From contig NZ_KI421517.1 of NCBI RefSeq assembly GCF_000473365.1, positions 4,662,296-4,726,295 on the forward strand: 64,000 nucleotides of DNA, in the 5' to 3' direction. The notes under the pieces are model-generated. The model did not search any database. It was not told where the DNA came from and saw only the letters and a list, made by a program, of their open reading frames with translations. Positions within the stretch are counted from its first letter, which is position 1. Each line of letters opens with the position of its first letter. The position numbers and the translations under genes are program-made. Below, piece by piece: positions 17,800 through 27,652 of this stretch. The DNA is from Adhaeribacter aquaticus DSM 16391. Its GTDB lineage: Bacteria; Bacteroidota; Bacteroidia; Cytophagales; Hymenobacteraceae.

Positions 17800-20700
17800 T
17801 TAATACATCCACACGCGTAAAAGCGATAGCAACTGGTCTATATCTACCGGCTTGGCAATGTAATCCGAAGCTCCGGCTTCTATACATTTGTTTCGGTCGT
17901 TAGGCATTGTTTTGGCCGTAACGGCAATAATGGGAATGTTTTTATACCTAGAATTTTTCCGAATGGCCGTTGCTGTTTCGTATCCATCCATTTCGGGCAT
18001 CATTATGTCTATTAAAATAGCATCCAGATGGAGTTCTTTTTCCAAATAAGCCATTACTTCTTTGCCATTTGCTGCCGTAATAACATTTACCTCATGGTTT
18101 TGTAAAACCTTAGATAAAGAAAAAATATTTCTTGCGTCATCATCGGCAATCAATATGGTTTTTCCGGCCAAATCCCGATCTATAAGTTTATTCCTCCGCT
18201 TTTCTTTTGTATTTCCTTCCTGGTTTTCCTGTACCAGGTGCAGAAAGATACTTACTTCATTTAAAAGCTTTTCGTAGGTATTGGCTTTTCGGACAATACT
18301 GGTGGCGGCATATTGGTTTATGCGCTTCTCATCTTCAGTAGTTATGGTATGACCCGTGTAAACAATTACCGGCACCGTTTCAAACCGTTTATCAGATTTT
18401 ATCTGATCCAGTAGGCTAAAGGCTACTTTTTCATCCACCGATATATCCAGAATAACACTATCAAAAGGCTCTTTTTTAAGCAGGCTTAAACCTTCCTCAC
18501 CTGAAAGTGCTACTGTTGTCTGAATGTTATTCTCCTGAAAATACTGCGATAGGGCATCCGCGTGTTTCTGATGGTTTTCAATAATCAATAACATCCGGCT
18601 TGTTTTCTGCCCTACTTCTTCTATTCGGTGCAATACCTGGTTCAGTTCTTTCTCAGCTAAGGGCTTACTAATAAAATCAATGGCACCAAGATTTAAACTT
18701 TTCCGCCGGGCTTCGTCCGAAGACATGGTGTGTACAGGAATATGCCGGGTAGCAAAATCTTGTTTTAATTGCTCCATTACACTCCAGCCATCCATTACCG
18801 GCAAATTTATATCTAATAAAATACCTACCGGCTGGTATTTGCGGGCTAATAAAACTCCTTCGTCGCCACGGGTAGCAACTAAAGCTTTATACCCATTACT
18901 TCTCACAAAAGGAATAAGAGCTTTTACAAAAGGAATATCATCCTCAACAATTAATATGGCTTTATCCTGCGGATTAAGAAAATCACGGTCATCTGGTACC
19001 TGAATATACGGTAATACCGGAGCAGGACTATTGGTTGCTTCTGTATCTTCTTTGGTAGTGCCCGTTCCCGCTAATGCTTTTGTTACCTTAATTAGTTCTT
19101 TAGCAGGTGAAGCTGGCTGGGCTTCTATCTCCAATGTCTGATCTTTTTCATCAACCAAATAGATAGGTAAATAAAGCGTGAACGTACTTCCTTTTCCTGG
19201 CTCGCTCTCCAACTGGATTTCACCGCCCAATAACTTGGCTATTTCGCGGCTGATAGACAAGCCTAATCCGGTTCCACCGTACTTGCGCCTACTGGAACCA
19301 TCCACCTGCTTGAAAGCTTCAAAAACCAAGGCCTGCTTTTCTAACGGAATGCCAATACCAGTATCTGTTACTTTAAAAGCAATTACTTCAACCTGATTTA
19401 ACTGGCTGTTTATGAACTTTACATTGCTTACTGGCTGCCGGCTTACTTCTAAACTTACCTGTCCTGATTCGGTAAATTTTATGGCATTAGAAAGTAAGTT
19501 TTTCAGAATTTGCTCTAACCGCGACTTATCAGATTTAAACGAATGCGGCAATGTGGCATCAAAATCTAACACCAGCTCCAATCCTTTTTCCTTAGCTAAG
19601 GGATTGAACATGGCTATTAAATCCTGTTTTATTTCTACAAATGGCACCTCCTCTATAGAAATCTGCATCTGGCCTGCTTCAATTTTGGATAAATCCAGTA
19701 TCTCGTTTATGAGCTCCAGCAAGCCTATACCAGAGCTATGAATAACCCGGGCATACTCGTACCGGTCGTCTCCTAAATCCAAGTCTTTACTATCGGCCAG
19801 CAGCTTGGCTAACAATAAAATTGAGTTCAGGGGCGTACGTAATTCGTGGCTCATATTCGCCAGAAACTCCGATTTATATCTACTGGCCTGCTCAAGCTCC
19901 CGGTTCTTTTCTTCCAGCGATTTATACAACTGCACTAATTCCCGGCTTTTCTGATCAATAAACTGGTTTTTCTCTTCCAGTATTTGCGCTTTCTCCTCTA
20001 GTTCCTGATTAGATTGCAATAATTCTTCCTGCTGCACCCGCAGTTCCTCTTCCGAAGCCTGTAATTTCTGCGACTGCATTTCCAGTTCCGCGTTGCTGCG
20101 CTGTAATTCTTCCTGCTGTACCTGAAGCTCCTCGGCCTGGGCTTGCGTTTCCTGTAACAAATCGTGTACCCGCCACCGGTTTTTAGCTGTTACCAGGGCA
20201 TTGGCCACATTCTGCCCACACCAATATAGGTACTGACTTTCTATTTCTGTTACTTCGCCCATTAGGCCCAGTTCCAGCACGCCCTGCACCTCGTCATTAT
20301 AAATCAGCGGATGGATAATAATTGTAGTCGGGGGCCCCTCCAGCAAACCCGAATTAACCTTAACCAGGTTATCCGGCACATTGGTTAAAACCACAGGAGC
20401 CTTATCTAAAGCCGCTTGCCCTACTAAGCCTTCTCCCATGGCTATGTTTTTATTGGCTTCCAAAGAACAAGCATACGAAGCGGTAGGATTCAACAGGTTA
20501 GAAGTGTCGTCTAACATATAAAATAAGCCTACTTTACCATTCAAGTATTTAGCCATTTCGGTTAATACATGCTGCGAAAACTGCTGCGGGCTTTTTTCTC
20601 CCTTTAGTTGGTCATTCAGTTCAATGTAGCCTTTGCGTAACCAATCCTGTTGTGCTGCTTCTTCCTGGTTTTTTTGCAAATCGGAAGCCATCCGGTTTAA

Positions 20701-21474
20701 AGCATCGGCCAATACCCCCATACCTGCTTTCTCCCGGTCCTCTATTCTTACCTGATAGTCTCCTTCCGATATTCTTTTCACCATGTCGGAAATCAGGGTC
20801 ACCCTTTCCTTCATCGTTTCGGCAGACAACTCCAACTGTTGTTGTAACTCCTGACTTTTTCTGAAATCACTCCTGATCCGGAAAAAAGCTAACAGTGTAA
20901 TCAGTACCGTTATAAAAGCCGTACTTAAGACCAGAACGGGAGTTGCGGTAATATATTTTTTAAGTGACTGGTTCTGGTTCGAGATTAAACTGGCCTCTTC
21001 TTCCTCCATCTTATCTACCAGAGCCCTGATCTGATCCATTACAACTTTGCCTTCATTAAAAATTCGTCGGCGGTTGCCTATTACAAACTCACCATTTAAG
21101 GCTCTTTCCCAGATAGCAAACCGTTTATCAATAAGGGGCTTTAATTGGCGAAGGTGGTTTTGTTGAACCGGGTTTTCAGCCGTTAAATTTTGAGTATGGC
21201 TAAAGTTTTCCATGGCGCGGTTATAAGCACCATTATAAGGCTCTAGAAAACTGGAGTCCTGGGTTATAGCAAAACCTCTGAAACCGGTTTCTGCATCTTT
21301 AATGTTAGAAACAATGGTTTCTAACTGCAGCGAAACAGCATTAGCCTTATTGATGAAATTGGAACTACTAACCAGCCGGTTTATGCTTATGTAAGAGGCG
21401 ACCGAACTAATTAATAATAAAACAAGCGTAAAGCCAAAAACAACAATTAAATATCGGATGGTATTATTTTTCAT
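17800..21474 (-). CDS. Hybrid sensor histidine kinase: CHASE3-HAMP-GAF-HisKA-HATPase-REC-REC-REC
   Basis: A 1224-residue inner-membrane kinase. TM1 is about residues 8-30, followed by a periplasmic CHASE3-type helical domain (NIKDAETGFRGFAITQDSSFLEPYN) and TM2 about 176-197. Next come a HAMP-like region, a GAF domain (about 290-430) and a long Gln/Glu-rich coiled coil (EELQVQQEELQRSNAELEMQ). HisKA has SHELRTPLNSILLL (His543); HATPase has NLLSNAIKFTESG, TDTGIGIPLEKQ and GGTGLGLSI. Three C-terminal receivers have Asp in LLDINLPVMDG (about 888), VILDIS (about 1007) and ILIDIMMPEMDGYE (about 1152). REC2 has IIENH where an acidic pair is expected, so it may be degenerate. First gene of the operon with two receivers, cheR and cheB. 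The CHASE3-plus-coiled-coil layout resembles chemoreceptor-like kinases that CheR/CheB could modify (inference). Confidence 0.94.
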   Translation of the reverse strand: MKNNTIRYLIVVFGFTLVLLLISSVASYISINRLVSSSNFINKANAVSLQLETIVSNIKDAETGFRGFAITQDSSFLEPYNGAYNRAMENFSHTQNLTAENPVQQNHLRQLKPLIDKRFAIWERALNGEFVIGNRRRIFNEGKVVMDQIRALVDKMEEEEASLISNQNQSLKKYITATPVLVLSTAFITVLITLLAFFRIRSDFRKSQELQQQLELSAETMKERVTLISDMVKRISEGDYQVRIEDREKAGMGVLADALNRMASDLQKNQEEAAQQDWLRKGYIELNDQLKGEKSPQQFSQHVLTEMAKYLNGKVGLFYMLDDTSNLLNPTASYACSLEANKNIAMGEGLVGQAALDKAPVVLTNVPDNLVKVNSGLLEGPPTTIIIHPLIYNDEVQGVLELGLMGEVTEIESQYLYWCGQNVANALVTAKNRWRVHDLLQETQAQAEELQVQQEELQRSNAELEMQSQKLQASEEELRVQQEELLQSNQELEEKAQILEEKNQFIDQKSRELVQLYKSLEEKNRELEQASRYKSEFLANMSHELRTPLNSILLLAKLLADSKDLDLGDDRYEYARVIHSSGIGLLELINEILDLSKIEAGQMQISIEEVPFVEIKQDLIAMFNPLAKEKGLELVLDFDATLPHSFKSDKSRLEQILKNLLSNAIKFTESGQVSLEVSRQPVSNVKFINSQLNQVEVIAFKVTDTGIGIPLEKQALVFEAFKQVDGSSRRKYGGTGLGLSISREIAKLLGGEIQLESEPGKGSTFTLYLPIYLVDEKDQTLEIEAQPASPAKELIKVTKALAGTGTTKEDTEATNSPAPVLPYIQVPDDRDFLNPQDKAILIVEDDIPFVKALIPFVRSNGYKALVATRGDEGVLLARKYQPVGILLDINLPVMDGWSVMEQLKQDFATRHIPVHTMSSDEARRKSLNLGAIDFISKPLAEKELNQVLHRIEEVGQKTSRMLLIIENHQKHADALSQYFQENNIQTTVALSGEEGLSLLKKEPFDSVILDISVDEKVAFSLLDQIKSDKRFETVPVIVYTGHTITTEDEKRINQYAATSIVRKANTYEKLLNEVSIFLHLVQENQEGNTKEKRRNKLIDRDLAGKTILIADDDARNIFSLSKVLQNHEVNVITAANGKEVMAYLEKELHLDAILIDIMMPEMDGYETATAIRKNSRYKNIPIIAVTAKTMPNDRNKCIEAGASDYIAKPVDIDQLLSLLRVWMY

Positions 21475-21798
21475 TCGTTTGTAGGCATGGCACCGGGTTA
21501 AAACTGAATTTCCCGCAAATGTTTAGAAAATAAAGACCTGTAGCTTGGGCGAAAGTACATAATTTCTACTTATTTGAAACAGGTATTTTAATCGATTGTT
21601 TAACCCAAACAGCCAGCTTCACCTATTTTTTAAATATATTTGTTATGGATATTTTAAAAGATTAAACGTTTAAAATTCTCATTTTCAACGAGAAAACCAT
21701 AAACTAAAGAAACAATCTGATATTTGATTTAAGCTATACTTAATGGCGGCTTTACTCTTAAACTTTCGTTTAATACCTTTGTATTTTCAATAGCTAAC
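21475..21798. other. Divergent promoter region, no gene seen
   Basis: A 324-bp AT-rich spacer between the divergent starts of the hybrid-kinase operon and the STAS-like gene; it must contain both promoters. I see no convincing operator. Confidence 0.5.
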
Positions 21799-22209
21799 AT
21801 GATACAAGAACTAAGGAATCCTTTTGGTCGCGTTTTTCTAACCATAGATGTAGATGATAAAAATAAGTGGGTGCATGTAAACTGGATGGGCTATTTAACG
21901 GAAGAAAATATTAAAACAGGAGCTGCCGCCTATACCAATGCCCTGGCAGAAGCTGGTTATAAATGTGTATTAAATGATACCCGCCTGATAGTAGGCGGCT
22001 GGGATCATTCTTTAGAATGGGTTTTGAATGATTGGGCACCCAAGGCCGCCCGGGCCGGGTTAAAATATTTTGCTATGATTACCACACCGGAAACCTTTGG
22101 AGGCTCTACCGCTCACAACTTTTATTCTAATCTAAAATCTTTTCAGGCCCAGGTTTTTGATGATAAAAGCAAAGCAGAAGACTGGTTACGCCAATATTCA
22201 TTTTCTTAA
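21799..22209 (+). CDS. STAS/SpoIIAA-like domain protein, 136 aa
   Basis: A cytoplasmic single-domain protein with the alternating beta/alpha layout of SpoIIAA-like (STAS/Sec14) folds: VHVNWMGYLTEENIKTGAAAY, KCVLNDTRLIVGGWDHSLEWVLNDWAPKAARAGLKYFAMIT, then an amphipathic end. There is no catalytic motif. It shares layout with the protein at 42552 (a 'VDD..L....WL...W...A' pattern), so I call them distant paralogues. Divergent from the hybrid-kinase operon, which suggests a signalling role. Family assignment is moderate. Confidence 0.7.
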   Translation: MIQELRNPFGRVFLTIDVDDKNKWVHVNWMGYLTEENIKTGAAAYTNALAEAGYKCVLNDTRLIVGGWDHSLEWVLNDWAPKAARAGLKYFAMITTPETFGGSTAHNFYSNLKSFQAQVFDDKSKAEDWLRQYSFS

Positions 22210-22231
22210 AAATTAAATTAAAATCAATAAT

Positions 22232-22273
22232 AAAAGAGAAAGCCATAGCAAAAATGCTATGGCTTTCTCTTTT
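22232..22273 (+). terminator. Rho-independent terminator
   Basis: A perfect 19-bp stem (22232-22250 with 22255-22273) closed by an AAAA loop; the right arm ends CTCTTTT. Confidence 0.93.
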
Positions 22274-22528
22274 AAAGCACTATATAGTTCCTGAATTAAA
22301 ATTTTTTAAATTTTAAAACGTTTTTCATTTTTAGCACCAAAAATCCTCTCCTAAAATTGTTTGATTTTTTAATTTTTTTTATTAAATACAGGGCAAAATA
22401 CGTACTGTACTACCGGGAAATATTCCCTCCTGTTTTAATGAAATAACACCTGGATCCGAGGAGAATAAATAATTAAACATAAAAAGATTAAAACTATTAT
22501 TCTTTACCAGGTTTAGATAACCAACAAA

Positions 22529-24205
22529 ATGCATCAGGCCAAACATAAATTAATAAGTACATGGCGCCTTGCTTCTCAAACTTTTACCTGGTTGGTAATT
22601 GCAATAGGCTTGTTAGGTTTAGGTGGCTGGATGTTGGATTTACCGGTTATTAAACATGGCTTCTCCGATGGCGCCACCATAAAAGTAAATGCCGCCATAG
22701 CCTTTATTTTACTGGGAGTAAGCACCTTATTACTTTTTTATAAAAAAATAATCATATCCCGGTTATTACTAGTAGCCGTATCTTTCGTTTGCCTTTCAAC
22801 CCTTTACGAGCATATATTCAGCATTGATCTTGGAATAGATGATTGGCTGCTTTCCTACGCCTCCAGTAAATACGCAGAAACTATACCTATTCGGTTGCCG
22901 GTATTTAGTACCGTCTGTTTTTTACTGCTCACTATTACCATTTTTATAATTACCCTCGATTGGATTGGAGCCGCCCAGATTTTGGCAGGATTACTTTTTA
23001 TTGTGACCTACGCCTCTTTAATCGGTAATATTTATGGCATAAACGGCTTGGCCTTCCAGGCTGATTATAATAATGTTGCAAATCTGGTGATTTTGGGCTT
23101 TTGCTTTCAAAGTTTAGCCTTATTAACCTATTGTCCATCTAAAGGATGGTTAAAATTACTTTCCAGCCGGTTTGCAGGTGGCACCCTCGCCCGTTATACG
23201 TTTGGTTATTTTTTATTGGTGTCCCCTATTTTCATTGGGTTTTACTTATTTACCCTGAACCGGTGGCACTTACCACCAGGATTAAGCATTCTGAGCCTTT
23301 TTCTCTTGACTTGTCTGATTACCCTGCCCCTTACCTATTTTTACCTCCAACGGCTAAACGCCTTTGATGCCCATTTACAAAAAGCGCATGCCAGGCTGCA
23401 AAATGCCCATGATAAAGCGCAATCGCGAAATGTTGAACTGCAACAGGGTAACCGGGAACTGGCCCTGATGGCTCAGGAAGTAATAAAAAGCAGCCTGGAT
23501 ATGGAAACCAAGAATAAGGAACTATTACGGATAAATCAGGGCCTGGAATTTATTGTACAAATGACGAGTCATGACCTGAAAACGCCCATCTATAATATTG
23601 AGATTTTGTTTGAAGATTTACGGCCGGCTCTGGAAACTATTCTGAATGGAGAGGTCAAAGTGGTCCATTTAATGGCAAACTCTATTTCTAGTTTAAAAAG
23701 AACCATAGATGGTCTGGCCCAGATTATCCGTTCTCAGCAGACCATTATTGGTTTACAAGTTAATGTTTCTATTTCGAGGTTAATGGAAGAAATCCAGCAG
23801 GAGCTGGACCGTGATATCCAAGCTTGTAATGCAAAAATAAAAGTGTTAAATGAAGTAGATGTTATTGTTTTCTCCCAGATACACCTGCGCAGTGTTTTAT
23901 TCAATTTGCTTTCTAATTCTATTAAATATCGCTCACCCCAACGCCAGCTAGTTGTTACTATTGGCACCAAAAAAGTAGAAGGCGGCGTAGAAATTCATTT
24001 TTCAGATAATGGTTTAGGCATGAACCCAAAACAGCTTTCGCAACTGTTTACCATATTCAAACGGTTTCATAGCCATGTAGAAGGCAGCGGAATTGGTCTG
24101 TACATTGTAAAAGCAACCATTGAAAACAACGGGGGCCGAATTGAAGCAGACAGTACCGAAGGCGTAGGAACACAATTCACTATTTTCCTGCCTCAGTCTT
24201 TTTAA
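22529..24205 (+). CDS. Membrane sensor histidine kinase with multi-TM N-terminal domain
   Basis: A 558-residue kinase. Residues about 15-275 contain roughly eight hydrophobic segments with the word ATIKVNAAIAFILLGVS, a layout seen at the N-terminus of many PAS/membrane kinases of environmental bacteria. A coiled coil follows (about 280-335). The dimerisation helix has MTSHDLKTPIYNIEIL (phospho-acceptor His), and HATPase has NLLSNSIKYRSP, FSDNGLGM and GSGIGLYIVK. No receiver domain is attached and no response regulator lies next to it. The word IFKRFHSHVEGSGIGLYIVK recurs in the fragment at 24450 and the kinase at 24931. Ligand unknown. Confidence 0.9.
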   Translation: MHQAKHKLISTWRLASQTFTWLVIAIGLLGLGGWMLDLPVIKHGFSDGATIKVNAAIAFILLGVSTLLLFYKKIIISRLLLVAVSFVCLSTLYEHIFSIDLGIDDWLLSYASSKYAETIPIRLPVFSTVCFLLLTITIFIITLDWIGAAQILAGLLFIVTYASLIGNIYGINGLAFQADYNNVANLVILGFCFQSLALLTYCPSKGWLKLLSSRFAGGTLARYTFGYFLLVSPIFIGFYLFTLNRWHLPPGLSILSLFLLTCLITLPLTYFYLQRLNAFDAHLQKAHARLQNAHDKAQSRNVELQQGNRELALMAQEVIKSSLDMETKNKELLRINQGLEFIVQMTSHDLKTPIYNIEILFEDLRPALETILNGEVKVVHLMANSISSLKRTIDGLAQIIRSQQTIIGLQVNVSISRLMEEIQQELDRDIQACNAKIKVLNEVDVIVFSQIHLRSVLFNLLSNSIKYRSPQRQLVVTIGTKKVEGGVEIHFSDNGLGMNPKQLSQLFTIFKRFHSHVEGSGIGLYIVKATIENNGGRIEADSTEGVGTQFTIFLPQSF

Positions 24206-24242
24206 CGAGCTAGTCCTTATTAATTGCTTGGTACTGAAAAAC

Positions 24243-24282
24243 AATTAAAAAAGCCATAGGTTTGGATATGACTTTTTTTAAT
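24243..24282 (+). terminator. Rho-independent terminator after kinase
   Basis: A 16-bp stem with one mismatch (arms 24243-24258 and 24266-24282), T7 in the right arm, 38 bp after the kinase stop. Confidence 0.75.
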
Positions 24283-24449
24283 TGTTAAACTTAATATATT
24301 GATGCATGATCCGCTTTAGAGGTATTAGCTTAGATAAATTCTTTTATTACTTCTACCTTGCCGCCTCCGGTACCCACCGATCCACCAAAATAAAAATATA
24401 CCATAAAGGCAGTCGAGTTATTTTAAAATTTTATAAAATCTCGATTATT

Positions 24450-24605
24450 ACTATTTTTAAACGGTTTCATAGTTATGTGGAAGGCAGTGGCATTGGACTC
24501 TACCTTGTTAAGCGCACTCAAGACAAATATGGCGGCCATATTCAGGTGGAAAGTAAGGAAGGCGTAAACTTCAAGTTTACTATATTCATCCCACAAGTCC
24601 ATTAA
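24450..24605 (+). pseudogene. 3'-terminal fragment of a histidine kinase gene
   Basis: About 50 codons encode IFKRFHSYVEGSGIGLYLVK, then GGHIQVESKEG and FTIFIPQ. This is the last part of a HATPase domain and is very similar to the end of the kinase that finishes at 24205. Upstream in the same frame the sequence loses all resemblance to kinases. The N and G1 boxes, the DHp helix and a sensor domain are missing, so it cannot be functional alone. It looks like a leftover of a duplicated neighbouring kinase gene. Confidence 0.75.
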
Positions 24606-24930
24606 AGATTAAATTTTCAAAATAATAAAATGTTCCTGCCCTGCCTACCGCTTTCTTTTTTAAATAAATAACTTAAACCAAAATTTAAAGACACTTACTT
24701 ACCTTTTGATTTTTGCGTTAACCAGCAACTAATAAATAACCATTCATACTATTTATACGTAAAAAATAAGTTTTATAGAAGCTAAGAAATAAAAGCCTAT
24801 TACTATTACTTACAAACCCAGTTTTAGTTAGTTTTCCCAAAGCTATTTCTTTTGCTTTTAGAAGGGTTGGTTGGTGCTGTTCACCTCATTTGGCAGGTGA
24901 AAACTTTCTTTAAAATGTTTAACTACTATA
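24606..24930. other. Intergenic, no gene seen
   Basis: 325 bp, AT-rich, upstream of the triple-PAS kinase; probably its promoter region. No open frame of note. Confidence 0.5.
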
Positions 24931-26913
24931 ATGAGTAAAGTAACAGATATTGATACTTTTTCCTCTGGAAGCACAACAGGTTTGGAAAATCACAATACAG
25001 ATGAAAATCGCATAACTGATGCCCGGTACCGGTTATTGGTAGAAGGAGTAACAGATTATGCTATTTTTATGCTGGACCCTACCGGCCATATAGTTACCTG
25101 GAACGCAGGCGCCAAACGCATTAAGCAATACGACGCCTCCGAAATAATTGGTAAACATTTTTCAGTTTTTTATACCTCAGAAGCAAATGCCAGGGAATTT
25201 CCACTCTTTGAACTGAAAGAAGCAAAAGCGAAAGGGAAATTCGAAGACGAGGGCTGGCGGGTGCGTAGAGATGGTTCGGTTTTTTGGGCAAACGTTATTA
25301 TAACCACCATTTATAATAAAAAAGGGGAATTTATTGGTTTCTCTAAAGTTACCCGAGACTTATCAGAACGTAAAAAAGCAGAAGACGATTTATATAAAGC
25401 CTACGAAGAATTAAAAGACAGTGAAGAGCGGTACCGGTTATTGGTAGAAGGGGTAACAGATTACGCTATCTTTATGCTGGACCCAGCCGGCCATGTAGCT
25501 ACCTGGAATGCAGGCGCGAGACGTATTAAACAATACGAAGCCTCCGAAATAATTGGCAAGTACTTTGCTAAATTTTATAGCCGCGACCTGGTATTAAAAG
25601 GCTTCCCGGAATATGAACTTTCAGTGGCCCGGACCACCGGCAGGTTTGAAGATGAAGGCTGGCGGTACCGGAAAGATGGAACAGCCTTTTGGGCCAATGT
25701 GGTAATAACTGCCATTTATAACAGCCGGCAGGAACTGATAGGTTTTTCTAAAATAACCCGTGACCTTAGTGAGAAAAAGCAACTGGAAGAACAACTGTTT
25801 CGGATAAACGAAGAACTTAAAGAAAGTGAAGAAAAAACCCGTATGCTCATAGAGAGTGTTAAAGATTATGCCATTATTATGCTTAATCCGGATGGGCTTA
25901 TTGTTAGCTGGAACGCGGGGGCTTAACGCATTAAAGGGTACAAGTCAACAGAAATTATAGGCAAGCATTTTTCTGCTTTTTACCCGCGCGAAGCGGTAGA
26001 AAGCGACTTTCCGCAATTTGAATTAACCAGGGCTTTGCAAACCGGACGTTTTGAGGATGAAGGCTGGCGCATCCGGAAAGATGGTACAGCTTTTTGGGCC
26101 AACGTAGTAATATCGCCGGTGCATAATGCTGAAAACCGCCTGCTGGGTTTTGCCAAGGTTACTCGCGACTTAACCGAACGCCGCCGAAACGAAGAACTTA
26201 CTAAGAAAAATAAAGAACTAGTTGCCATAAACAACGACCTGGATAACTTTGTATATACAGCTTCTCATGATTTAAAATCGCCTATATCCAACCTGGAAGG
26301 TCTTTTACTAGCTTTGGGGGAAGATTTAGGTACTGAAAAGGATAAACATCAGGAAATACTATTCATGATGGAAAGTACCGTTACTACCTTAAAAAATGTA
26401 ATAAGTGATCTGGCCGATATTACCAATATCCAACAAGGAAAAGATAAAGTTGAAAGCGTAAATTTTCAGGCTGTTTTAGAAGATGTCAGGGAAAGCATGC
26501 GGGATTTAATTAAAACTCGGAATGCTGAAATAATAGTAGAAAAACAGGAATTCCAGAAGCTATTTTATTCGCGCAAAAATTTGCGGAGTATATTGTACAA
26601 CCTGGTTTCCAATGCTATAAAATACGCCGATCCGCACCGCCATCCCCAGATACGAATAAGTACCAGCATTACTCCTACCGGCGAATATCTATTATCAGTG
26701 GCTGATAATGGATTAGGCATTCCGGAAAACCAAGTAAACAAAATTTTTAATATGTTTAAAAGAGCGCATTCTCATGTAGAAGGTTCTGGCATTGGCTTAT
26801 TCCTTGTAAAGAAAATGCTAGAAAATACCGGAGACCGGATCTCCGTAGAAAGTTTAGAAGGCAAAGGATCTGTTTTTAATGTATATTTTAAACAAGATCA
26901 AAGCTCATATTAA
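24931..26913 (+). pseudogene. Triple-PAS sensor histidine kinase interrupted by one in-frame TAA
   Basis: A single frame of 660 sense codons with one TAA at 25924-25926 (codon 332). Three closely similar PAS domains lie at about 30-150, 168-290 and 302-420; each has DYAIxML, WNAGAxRIK and GWRxRxDGxxFWANV. At the lesion, PAS1 reads GCC-AAA-CGC and PAS2 GCG-AGA-CGT, while PAS3 reads GCT-TAA-CGC, so a single A-to-T change from AAA explains it. HisKA follows with ASHDLKSPISNLEGLL (His446), then HATPase with NLVSNAIKYADP, ADNGLGI and GSGIGLFLVKKM. No membrane segment, so cytosolic. Products could be a two-PAS protein (24931-25926) and, if a late start is used, a PAS-kinase remnant after 25926. A base-calling error is the main alternative. 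Confidence 0.88.
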
Positions 26914-26937
26914 ACCGGAGTTAAAGGCTCTTTTAGC

Positions 26938-26983
26938 AGAAAAAGCGTTATCTGGCTACAGTAGTCTGATAACGCTTTTTCTT
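26938..26983 (+). terminator. Rho-independent terminator
   Basis: A perfect 15-bp stem AGAAAAAGCGTTATC/GATAACGCTTTTTCT with a 15-base loop. It lies 24 bp after the stop of the triple-PAS kinase. Confidence 0.88.
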
Positions 26984-27250
26984 TAAGACTTTCTATTATA
27001 AAAGAATAAACTAAAGATATTTAATTTTACAGGTGTTTTCTTTTGGCAAAGAGAAAACCGACCCCGACTACTACTCCTCCAAATAAGAGAACTGAAAAAG
27101 CTGCAAAAAAATCAGGTTCCAAAAAGATTGTTCTTAGCGTATAAAAAGGCAAGCTTAATCTCAGGCCTATAAACTTCTGCTTTAATCAGGAATTACCAAT
27201 TAATGTTTTTTTAGCAGCCACATTGATAATTATAAGAAGCTGCAAACTAT
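26984..27250 (-). other. Intergenic; possible tiny membrane peptide remnant on minus strand
   Basis: On the minus strand, a frame ending at 27027 reads FFAAFSVLLFGGVVVGVGF then LFAKRKHL, a hydrophobic helix with a basic tail. There is no ATG in a sensible place (only TTG options), so I do not call it a gene. Confidence 0.25.
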
Positions 27251-27643
27251 TTAAGCCCTGCTGAAAACCTCCATAAAAGTTTCCTTGGAAATAGGCTTTA
27301 TTATAAATCCTTTAACTTCATCTATACGCTCCGATCTATCTTTATCAGCCGCACTCGTTGAGGAACTAACAATATAAATGGTAATATCTTTAGCAAAAGT
27401 TATTTGATTGTACTCCTGTAGAAACTGCCATCCATCCATAAAAGGCATTTCTAAATCCAGTAATATCAGATCGGGTAATTTTTCAATGTCCTGGTGGTGC
27501 AGGCACAAATAATCAATGGCATCCTGAGCCTCGGTAAATTGTAGAATTGTTTCTACCTTCCCTGTTTCCTCAATTATTTTTTTGGTTAAAAACTGATAAA
27601 CTACATCGTCATCAATTAAGCTTATGATAGCCATTTTATTCAT
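27251..27643 (-). CDS. Single-domain response regulator
   Basis: A receiver-only protein: ISLIDDDVVYQFLTKKI (acidic pocket), LILLDLEMPFMDGWQFL (phosphoacceptor), IVSSSTSAADK (the usual Ser/Thr) and FIIKPISKE (Lys). It begins 9 bp after the stop of the PAS kinase at 27653, so the pair is an operon and the receiver is the probable phosphorylation partner. I use the ATG at 27643 (MNKMAIISLIDDD); a TTG at 27649 adds two residues. This subclass, with DEVKGFIIKPI near the end, is widespread in Bacteroidota beside PAS kinases. Confidence 0.92.
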   Translation of the reverse strand: MNKMAIISLIDDDVVYQFLTKKIIEETGKVETILQFTEAQDAIDYLCLHHQDIEKLPDLILLDLEMPFMDGWQFLQEYNQITFAKDITIYIVSSSTSAADKDRSERIDEVKGFIIKPISKETFMEVFSRA

Positions 27644-27652
27644 ATACAAGGA

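Noticed and set aside
20652-20864. Plus-strand frame within the hybrid kinase
   Set aside because: Pro/Ser-rich shadow frame opposite the HAMP region.
24306-24449. N-terminal part of the frame ending at 24605 as a gene start
   Set aside because: Only the part after 24450 has kinase similarity; the preceding residues show no recognisable pattern.
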